From Bosea vaviloviae (GTDB taxonomy: Bacteria; Pseudomonadota; Alphaproteobacteria; Rhizobiales; Beijerinckiaceae), in the NCBI RefSeq assembly GCF_001741865.1, contig NZ_CP017147.1, positions 5,447,001-5,511,000 on the forward strand: a DNA stretch of 64,000 nucleotides, read 5' to 3'. Numbering within the stretch: the stretch's first letter is position 1; each line of letters begins with the position of its first letter. The translations under genes were made by a program, and so were the position numbers. The notes under the pieces were generated by a model. That model saw nothing but the letters and a program-made list of their open reading frames with translations, had not been told where the DNA came from and did no database searches. This document shows positions 58,218-64,000 of the stretch, piece after piece.

Positions 58218-59129
58218 TCACTCCGCCGCAACAGCCTGCGCCGCCGTCTTCTCGGGCTTCAGGCCAACCAGATGGCAGATCGCATAGACCAGATCGGCCT
58301 TGTTCATCGTGTAGAAATGCAGGTCCGAAACGCCGCGATCGATCAGATCCAGCACCTGCTCGGCGCAGACGGCAGCCGCCACCAGGCGACGCGTCGCGGC
58401 GTCCTCCTCCAGCCCCTCGAAACGGTCGGCAAGCCATTGCGGCACGCTCGCGCCGGTCTTGCGGGCGAAGTTCGCGGTCTGCTTGAAATTCTGCACCGGC
58501 ACGATGCCGGGCAGGATCGGGATGTCGATGCCCCGCGCCCGGACCTTGTCGAGATAGCGGAAATAGACGTCGTTATCGAAGAAGAACTGGGTGATGGCGC
58601 GCGTCGCCCCGGCATCGACCTTCTTCTTCAGCGCGTCGATATCAGCATCGAGCGAAGCGGCTTCCGGATGCTTTTCCGGATAGGCCGAGACGGTGACCTC
58701 GAAATCGCCGACGCGCCGGATGCCGGCAACGAGATCCGAGGTCTGGTGATAACCCTGCGGATGCGGCTCATAGACCGTCCCCAAACCGCCTGCCGGGTCG
58801 CCGCGCAGCGCCACGATATGGCGCACGCCCGCCTCCCAATAGGAGCGGATGACGTCATCGACCTCGTCGCACGTCGCCGATACGCAGGTCAGGTGAGCGG
58901 CCGGCTTCAGCGCCGTCTCCTCGACCATGCGTTTGACGGTGGCGTGGGTGCGCTCGCGCGTCGAGCCGCCGGCGCCATAGGTCACGGAGACGAAGCTCGG
59001 CACCAGCGGCTCCAGCCGGCGCACGCTTTCCCACAGCGCGGTTTCCATCTCCGCCGTCTTGGGCGGGAAGAACTCGAAGGAGACTTTTGGGCGGCGCGAG
59101 CCGTGCCGGCTGGGGCGAAACGCATTCAT
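58218..59129 (-). CDS. metF: 5,10-methylenetetrahydrofolate reductase MetF
   Basis: FAD enzyme producing 5-methyltetrahydrofolate, the methyl donor for MetH next door. The 303-residue barrel has VSFEFFPPKTAEME with the catalytic Glu, FVSVTYGAGGSTRERT, AHLTCVSA, VALRGDPAGG, ITQFFFDND and IPILPGIVPVQNF. Its ATG overlaps the stop of the upstream ArsR-methyltransferase gene (TGATG), so translation is coupled. Confidence 0.98.
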   Translation of the reverse strand: MNAFRPSRHGSRRPKVSFEFFPPKTAEMETALWESVRRLEPLVPSFVSVTYGAGGSTRERTHATVKRMVEETALKPAAHLTCVSATCDEVDDVIRSYWEAGVRHIVALRGDPAGGLGTVYEPHPQGYHQTSDLVAGIRRVGDFEVTVSAYPEKHPEAASLDADIDALKKKVDAGATRAITQFFFDNDVYFRYLDKVRARGIDIPILPGIVPVQNFKQTANFARKTGASVPQWLADRFEGLEEDAATRRLVAAAVCAEQVLDLIDRGVSDLHFYTMNKADLVYAICHLVGLKPEKTAAQAVAAE

Positions 59130-60127
59130 CAGGCAACCTCGAGACTGGATTGACGCAAGCTCTGCTCAGCCGGCTTGCGCCGGTCCTGCCCGCGCCAGAG
59201 CATGACGGTGAGCTCAGCGGAGACGCCGCCCGCCGATTTGATCTCCTCGGCGAGATCGCAGTTAAGCCCGGCTTCCGAGAACCAGCCGGAAATCTGGGCT
59301 TTCGAGAAGCCAAGCCGGCGATGCGCATGCTCGGCGCGCAGGAACTCCATCTCATGGGGCGCGAAATCGACCACGATCAAGCGCCCGCCGGGGCTGAGCA
59401 TCGCCGCCGCCTCGCGCACGGCGCGGCCAGGATCGTCGAGGAAATGCAGGACCTGATGGACCACGACGAGATCGAAGGAGCCGCGCGTGAAGGGCAGCGC
59501 GTAGATGTCGCCCTGGCGCAATTCCACGCGCGACAGCCCGGCCTTTTCGAGATTGGCGCGCGCGACTGCGAGCATGGCGTGATTGGCGTCGACCCCGATC
59601 GCCCGACCGAAGGTCGGCGCGATCCGCTCCAGCATGCGCCCCGTGCCGGTGCCGAGATCAAGAAAGGCTCCGCGCGCGCCCTCGCGGGCGGCGGCTTCCA
59701 CGGCGGCTTCGACCGCCTCATCAGGCACATGCAGCGAGCGCAGCCGGTCCCAGTCGCGCGCGACGCTGGCGAAATAGCCCTGCGCCGCCTCGGCGCGCGA
59801 CATGCGCACCGCCGACAGCCGTTCACGATCGGCAGCGAGCACCGGATCGCGCGGATCGAGCCAGGCCGCGAGCGAAGCGGCGAAGGCGCCGCCCGCCCCG
59901 GTCTCGTCGAGCCGGAAGAAGGCCCAGGCCCCCTCGCGCGAACGCCGCACCAGCCCGGCCTCAGTCAGCAATTTGAGATGGCGCGAAATGCGCGGCTGCG
60001 ACTGGCCGAGAATGTCGGTCAGATCCGACACCGACAATTCACCCTCGGAGAGCAGCGCCAGGATACGCAGCCGCGTCTCTTCACCGGCAGCGCGCAGGCC
60101 GGCGAGCAGAACATCGGACGAGACCAT
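59129..60127 (-). CDS. ArsR-family regulator fused to SAM-dependent methyltransferase (SahR-like)
   Basis: A 332-residue two-domain protein. Residues 5-95 form an ArsR winged helix (ETRLRILALLSEGELSVSDL, QPRISRHLKLLTEAGLVRR). Residues 140-310 form a class I methyltransferase ([51 protein letters not shown]). Position directly before metF and metH fits the SAH-sensing SahR role, where the methyltransferase fold would bind S-adenosylhomocysteine; this is inference. ATG 60127 is used (TTG 60142 possible). A 16-bp palindrome lies 48 bp upstream. Confidence 0.87.
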   Translation of the reverse strand: MVSSDVLLAGLRAAGEETRLRILALLSEGELSVSDLTDILGQSQPRISRHLKLLTEAGLVRRSREGAWAFFRLDETGAGGAFAASLAAWLDPRDPVLAADRERLSAVRMSRAEAAQGYFASVARDWDRLRSLHVPDEAVEAAVEAAAREGARGAFLDLGTGTGRMLERIAPTFGRAIGVDANHAMLAVARANLEKAGLSRVELRQGDIYALPFTRGSFDLVVVHQVLHFLDDPGRAVREAAAMLSPGGRLIVVDFAPHEMEFLRAEHAHRRLGFSKAQISGWFSEAGLNCDLAEEIKSAGGVSAELTVMLWRGQDRRKPAEQSLRQSSLEVA

Positions 60128-60175
60128 GGTCGGCTGGCGCAAGTGCTCGAACTCCGCGATGAAGCCAAGAAAGAT

Positions 60176-60191
60176 ATAAAGATATCTTTAT
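60176..60191 (-). promoter_or_regulatory. Perfect 16-bp palindrome, likely SahR-type operator
   Basis: ATAAAGATATCTTTAT is a perfect palindrome in an otherwise GC-rich area, 48 bp before the ArsR-methyltransferase start. AT-rich AAAGATAT/ATATCTTT palindromes are the expected type of site for this ArsR group. Confidence 0.8.
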
Positions 60192-60205
60192 GTCAATCAT
60201 ACCGT

Positions 60206-61648
60206 TCACGCAAGCTCAATCTGTGCCGGCGCCCCGCGCCGCGCGGCGGCCGCCATGGCCCGCCCGAGCGCGCTGAACAGACGCGGATCGCCGGACTGGG
60301 CGACATTGAAACGGAGGAACCGGCCCGCCGATTGCGACAGGCTGTAGACATTGCCCGGCGCCAGGACGATGTCCTCCGCCAGCAATTGCCGCGCGATCAC
60401 CGACGAATCCAGCCCCTCGGGCAGCACACACCACAGGAACATGCCGCCGCGTGGCTCGATCCAGGGCTGGATGCCCATGGCCTTGAGCCGCGCCGAGGTC
60501 TCGCCCATGGCCCGAGAGAGACGTGTGCGCAGGCCATCCATGTATTTGCGATAGCTGCCATCCCTGAGGATGGTCAGGACCATCTCGGCAGCGAGGCGGC
60601 CAGTGCCGAAGGAGGCTGCAATCTTGAGATCGATCAGCCCCTCGATCCAGTCCCGCCTTGCCGCGATGTAGCCACAGCGCACCGAAGCCGAGAGCGACTT
60701 GGAGAAGCTGCCGATCTGGACGACCCGGTCGAGTCCGTCGAAGGCGGCCAGGCGCGGAGCCGGCTCCAGCTCGAAATCGGCGAAGATGTCGTCCTCGATG
60801 ATCGTCAAGCCGAATTGGTCGGCGAGCTTCAACACGCGGTGAGCCACGACCGGCGAAAGCGTCGCGCCAGTCGGGTTGTGAAGCGCGGAATTGGTGATGT
60901 AGAGGCGCGGGCGATGCTCCGCCAGCACCTGCTCGAACTGGACGGTATCCGGCCCGTTCTGGGTATAGGGCACGCCCACGATGCGGACACGATGCGCCCG
61001 CAGCAGGGCGTGAAAGTTGAAATAGCAGGGATCGTCGACGAGGACCGTGTCACCCGGCTCGACCAGAAAACGACAGGCGAGGTCAAGCGCCTGCGTACCG
61101 GACTCCGTCAGCATGATCCGGTCCGGCCCGACCTCAATGCCGTGGAGCGCCATGCGGCGGGCCAGAACCTGCCGCAGTGGCGCGAGCCCGAGCGGCGTGC
61201 CGTAGTCCGCCAGCGTTTCGGCCGGCGCGCGCGACAGCGCCCGCAACGCCCGGCGCATGCTGTCCTCGGGCAGCCAATCGGCCGGCAGCCAGCCACAGCC
61301 TGGCTTGAGCACGCCATCACCGGCATCGAGCGATTGCCGCGAGACCCAGAACGGATCGACCGCACGCTCGAGCCTGGGCCCCAGATCGGCGACCGAAAAT
61401 GGCGGCGCATGTCCCACCACATAAAAGCCGGAGCCGCGCCGCGCCTGGATCACGCCGTCGGCGGCGAGGCGATCATAGGCCTCCACCACGGTCGATTTCG
61501 ACACGCCCATCGTCTCGGCGAAGCTGCGCAGCGAAGGCAGCTTGGCTCCCGGCGCAAGTGTGCGCCCCGCAATCCGCTGATTGACGACCGCTATGACACG
61601 CTCGACCAGCGTGCCGTCCTCGCCGTTCGGCAGAGCCCGATCATGCAT
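60206..61648 (-). CDS. MocR/PdxR-type regulator (GntR domain plus aminotransferase domain)
   Basis: A 480-residue chimera. Residues 10-80 are a GntR winged helix (LVERVIAVVNQRIAGRTLAPG, LPSLRSFAETMGVSKSTVVEAYDRL given in parts). The rest is a fold-type I aminotransferase with YGTPLGLAPLRQVLARRM, TESGTQALDLACRFL, NPTGATLSP, the acidic EDDIFADFE, and the PLP-binding lysine in SFSKSLSASVRCGY. ATG 61648 is chosen because GCAGGAG precedes it. It is divergent from an EamA exporter and probably controls it through the repeats at 61671-61698. Confidence 0.93.
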   Translation of the reverse strand: MHDRALPNGEDGTLVERVIAVVNQRIAGRTLAPGAKLPSLRSFAETMGVSKSTVVEAYDRLAADGVIQARRGSGFYVVGHAPPFSVADLGPRLERAVDPFWVSRQSLDAGDGVLKPGCGWLPADWLPEDSMRRALRALSRAPAETLADYGTPLGLAPLRQVLARRMALHGIEVGPDRIMLTESGTQALDLACRFLVEPGDTVLVDDPCYFNFHALLRAHRVRIVGVPYTQNGPDTVQFEQVLAEHRPRLYITNSALHNPTGATLSPVVAHRVLKLADQFGLTIIEDDIFADFELEPAPRLAAFDGLDRVVQIGSFSKSLSASVRCGYIAARRDWIEGLIDLKIAASFGTGRLAAEMVLTILRDGSYRKYMDGLRTRLSRAMGETSARLKAMGIQPWIEPRGGMFLWCVLPEGLDSSVIARQLLAEDIVLAPGNVYSLSQSAGRFLRFNVAQSGDPRLFSALGRAMAAAARRGAPAQIELA

Positions 61649-61670
61649 CCGTATCGCTCCTGCAAGCAGC

Positions 61671-61698
61671 ACAGTTTGCATCAACTGTATTGAACTGT
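61671..61698. promoter_or_regulatory. MocR-type operator between regulator and exporter
   Basis: AACTGT occurs as direct repeats at 61683 and 61693 (10-bp period), with an inverted ACAGTT at 61671. Direct repeats spaced by one helical turn plus an inverted half-site are typical of MocR binding regions. It lies in the 104-bp divergent gap. Confidence 0.65.
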
Positions 61699-61752
61699 CT
61701 CTAGCAAACCGCCGCTAGACCCTCGATGCAGGCCGAAGTCGGAGCGCGATCG

Positions 61753-62616
61753 ATGGACAAGACCTTGAGCGGCTGGATCAACGGCTTGATCGGCGTGCTG
61801 ATCTTCAGCGGCTCGCTGCCTGCGACGCGGGTGGCGGTGGCCGATTTCGACCCCGTCTTCCTCACCGTCGCGCGGGCGGCCATCGCCGGCAGCCTCGCGC
61901 TCGGGCTCCTGCTCGCCTTCCGGCAGAAGCGGCCGGAACGGCGGGATGTCGTCCCGCTCGTCGTGGTCGCGCTCAGCGTCGTCGTCGGCTTCCCGCTCCT
62001 GACGGCGCTGGCGCTGAAGCACGTCACCTCGGCCCATTCCATCGTCTTCATCGGGCTGCTGCCACTGGCGACGGCGATCTTCGGCGTGCTGCGCGGCGGC
62101 GAGCGTCCACGCCTGACCTTCTGGTTGTTCTCCTGCTTGGGCAGCGCACTCGTCGCCGGCTTCGCCATGACCCACGGCTTCGACGCCTCGCCACTGGGCG
62201 ATCTCCTGATGCTCGCCGCCATCATCATCTGCGGCCTCGGCTATGCCGAAGGCGCGGCGCTGTCGCGCAGGCTCGGCGGCTGGCAGGTGATCTCCTGGGC
62301 GCTGGTCCTGGCCTTGCCGATCATGGCGGCGCTCACTCTCGGCACCATGCCGGCGTCACTTGCGCAGACAGGCGGACCGGCCTGGCTCGGGCTGGGCTAT
62401 GTCTCGCTGTTCAGCATGCTGATCGGCTTCGTCTTCTGGTATCGCGGCCTCGCGCAGGGCGGCATCGCCGCCGTCGGGCAGCTGCAATTGCTGCAGCCCT
62501 TCTTCGGATTGCTGCTGGCGTCCATGCTGTTGAACGAGGCGGTCAGCTGGCAGATGGTCGCCGTCTCGGCGGCCGTAGCGCTCTGCGTCGCGGGAGCCAA
62601 GCGTTTCGCGCGCTAG
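61753..62616 (+). CDS. EamA/DMT-superfamily transporter
   Basis: A 287-residue inner-membrane protein with ten hydrophobic helices in two EamA repeats: LIGVLIFSGSLPATRVAVADFDPVFLTVARA (first repeat start, in parts) and LGYVSLFSMLIGFVFWYRGLAQGGIAAVGQ (second repeat end, in parts). Family members export amino acids, nucleosides or metabolites. ATG 61753 has GGAG eight bases upstream. Divergence from a MocR regulator suggests a substrate linked to amino-acid or PLP metabolism. The stop codon lies inside the edge of a dispersed repeat. Confidence 0.9.
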   Translation: MDKTLSGWINGLIGVLIFSGSLPATRVAVADFDPVFLTVARAAIAGSLALGLLLAFRQKRPERRDVVPLVVVALSVVVGFPLLTALALKHVTSAHSIVFIGLLPLATAIFGVLRGGERPRLTFWLFSCLGSALVAGFAMTHGFDASPLGDLLMLAAIIICGLGYAEGAALSRRLGGWQVISWALVLALPIMAALTLGTMPASLAQTGGPAWLGLGYVSLFSMLIGFVFWYRGLAQGGIAAVGQLQLLQPFFGLLLASMLLNEAVSWQMVAVSAAVALCVAGAKRFAR

Positions 62617-62726
62617 AACCGGATGATTTCAGATGGAGTCACTTTGTGATCCCATCTGAAATCTGAATCCGTCTCTCATCTGTCTCTCATCTAAAGAGTG
62701 AGAGCAGGATCAATGCGAAAAACCGG
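62613..62726. repeat. About 115-bp dispersed repeat (copy 2, inverted)
   Basis: Inverted copy of 5161-5285: CTAGAACCGGATGATTTCAG at its start and ATCAATGCGAAAAACCGG at its end match the complement of copy 1. It has an 11-bp internal duplication (GTCTCTCATCT twice). The CTAG edge supplies the EamA stop codon. The rest of the gap to cspA (62727-62896) shows no gene. Confidence 0.88.
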
Positions 62727-62896
62727 CGCAGCGGCCCACTCGCGCTCGCAAGCGTCTGCGGCGATCGTCACGATGCCGCGAGAGCGCTGCCCGGGCTCCG
62801 CTGCAACGAAAAACCGCCCGCGATCTCCTGCGCAAAGTCCTTCGTTATCGCAGCAGCCAGGATGCGATCTCCAGACATAGTCCAAGCTCGAAAGGG

Positions 62897-63100
62897 TCAG
62901 ATCAGCTGGAGCGATCCTGCTGCCGTCTTGCCGCGCTCGGTCTTGAGCTCGAACGAGACTTTCTGCCCTTCCGTCAAGGTCATCAGGCCTGCTTCCTTTA
63001 CGGCAGTTATATGGACGAACACGTCCTTGCCGCCGTCAGCAGGTTGAATGAAACCAAAGCCCTTCTCAGTATTGAACCATTTTACGGTTCCGGTCGCCAT
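62897..63100 (-). CDS. Cold-shock protein (CspA family)
   Basis: A 67-residue RNA chaperone with a single cold-shock domain. [18 protein letters not shown] contains RNP1 (KGFGFI) and DVFVHITAV contains RNP2 (VFVHI). Binds single-stranded RNA and DNA and prevents mRNA structure. ATG 63100 is the family start; the frame extends seven codons further upstream without support. It is monocistronic, convergent with the EamA gene. Confidence 0.95.
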   Translation of the reverse strand: MATGTVKWFNTEKGFGFIQPADGGKDVFVHITAVKEAGLMTLTEGQKVSFELKTERGKTAAGSLQLI

Positions 63101-63232
63101 CGCCGCATCCTTTGGAGCCACGCATCTTGCCAGCCGACGGATGCAAGCGTCCGAAGGCCGCGCCCTCGAAGGATTGACCGAAAATTCATCCTTGTCGAGA
63201 CCAAACGGAATGCAGAGCGCGAGGCGATCCGA

Positions 63233-64000
63233 TCAAGACTTGGTCAGAATGAAGCTGACCGTTTCCGACGCCTGCGACGAGCCGCCGAGATAGATTTCGA
63301 AGCTTCCGGGATCGAGGACATAGCGCCCCTCGTCGTCATGCATGCCGAGCCGGGCCACATCCAGCTTGAAGCGCACCGTCCGCGTCTCCCCAGCACGCAA
63401 CGCGACCTTCTCGAATGCCTTCAATTCGCGCAGCGGCCGCGAGCGGCTGGCGACCGGCTGGCGGATATAGAGCTGCACCACCTCCTGTCCGTCGCGGGAG
63501 CCGGCATTGCCGACATCGACCGACACCTCGACCGTTCCGTTCATCGGCACGCTCGCCTTGTCGACACGCGGATTGGCGTAGGTGAAGCGGGAATAGGACA
63601 GGCCGTAGCCGAACGGATAGAGCGCCTCGTTCTTCTCGTCCATGAAGATGGATTCATAGCGCTGGCGGACCTTCTCGGGCCGGCCGGTCGGCAACTGGTC
63701 GTAATAAACCGGAATCTGCCCAACCGAGCGCGGAAAACTCATCGGCGCGCGCCCTGACGGATTGACCTTGCCGGTCAGGACATCGGCGATGGCGGTCCGC
63801 CCTTCCGTGCCGCCATGGAAGGTCTGGACGATCGCCGCGACATGGGCCTCGGCCCAGCTCAGCACCAAAGGCCGCGCCGTCGCCAGCACCAGCACGACCG
63901 GCTTGCCGGTAGCCACCAGCGCCTCCAGCAGCTCCTGCTGCACCCCGGGCAGGCCGAGATTGGTGCGTGAGGCGCCCTCGCCCATGAACTCGCAATCCTC
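63233..64000 (-). CDS. GH3-family beta-glucosidase, 3' part (runs off window end)
   Basis: The C-terminal 255 residues of a BglX-type periplasmic glycosidase. The visible part covers the end of the (alpha/beta) sandwich domain (VQQELLEALVATGKPVVLVL, AHVAAIVQTFHGGTEG, VNPSGRAPMSFPRSVGQIPVYY), the YPFGYGLSYSRF active-site loop, and the fibronectin III-like domain (VSVDVGNAGSRDGQEVVQLY, GSFEIYLGGSS). The N-terminal barrel with the nucleophile Asp lies beyond base 64000. Likely hydrolyses beta-glucosides or xylosides. Confidence 0.94.
   Translation of the reverse strand, partial: EDCEFMGEGASRTNLGLPGVQQELLEALVATGKPVVLVLATARPLVLSWAEAHVAAIVQTFHGGTEGRTAIADVLTGKVNPSGRAPMSFPRSVGQIPVYYDQLPTGRPEKVRQRYESIFMDEKNEALYPFGYGLSYSRFTYANPRVDKASVPMNGTVEVSVDVGNAGSRDGQEVVQLYIRQPVASRSRPLRELKAFEKVALRAGETRTVRFKLDVARLGMHDDEGRYVLDPGSFEIYLGGSSQASETVSFILTKS

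Noticed and set aside
59087..61693. 868-codon plus-strand open frame across the ArsR-methyltransferase and MocR genes
   Set aside because: Both opposite-strand genes have complete domain signatures; the long frame has none and spans two promoters.
62698..62880. 60-codon open frame after the EamA gene
   Set aside because: Its start lies inside the dispersed repeat and the product shows no pattern.

Overview
The window is high-GC, tightly packed DNA from an alphaproteobacterium. Gene order in the division/cell-wall (dcw) cluster, the long FtsZ C-terminal linker, split MacB genes, a SahR-like metF/metH unit and the intergenic repeat families point to Hyphomicrobiales, plausibly a Bosea-like genus. 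The genus is inference from gene content, not a database match.

Left part (1-13.4 kb): the 5' part of ligA, a DUF2189 membrane protein, a TetR regulator translationally coupled to a lipoprotein hydrolase with a palindromic operator, a secreted His/Gly-rich protein, a 24-residue one-helix peptide, a DEAD-box helicase, an ABC-F protein, then recN, bamD and lpxC.

Centre (13.4-37.6 kb): the dcw cluster, all on the minus strand and transcribed from mraZ towards ftsZ: mraZ-rsmH-ftsL-ftsI-murE-murF-mraY-murD // ftsW-murG-murC // murB // ddl-ftsQ-ftsA-ftsZ. Many junctions overlap by ATGA. A promoter overlapping three TGGGN repeats at exact 10-bp period (MraZ boxes) precedes mraZ. The cluster is broken at three junctions by four inserted units. 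Between ddl and murB lies a BrnT/BrnA toxin-antitoxin pair. Between murB and murC lies a frameshifted DUF559 gene between inverted repeats. Between ftsW and murD lie a SUKH-L7/L12 fusion protein and then a block (diguanylate cyclase, Tat-cupin pseudogene, small membrane protein) bounded by murD and a decayed copy of the murD 3' end.

Right-centre (37.8-48.6 kb): ohrR/ohr with an overlapping operator-promoter, the RNase P RNA gene, a lytic transglycosylase, a TerB/J-domain protein, an AmpD-type amidase, and a MacA / ATPase / permease efflux unit. A HxlR-GST-NTF2-like block follows, bounded by a second, about 92% identical copy of the macB 3' end. A Tat-exported FAH-family protein closes this part.

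Right part (48.9-64 kb): a flavodoxin-like protein, a Na+/phosphate symporter, and a PstS-like binding protein coupled by ATGA to a bacterial ionotropic-glutamate-receptor-type potassium channel. Then come a GNAT pseudogene with three homopolymer indels, a PhnA-domain protein, a methionine-cycle unit (ArsR-methyltransferase, metF, metH) with a 16-bp palindromic operator, a MocR regulator divergent from an EamA exporter, a cold-shock protein, and the 3' part of a GH3 beta-glucosidase.

The least expected signals are two separate gene-3'-end duplications that bracket accessory blocks, the repeated invasion of the dcw cluster, and the PstS-like/glutamate-receptor channel pair.
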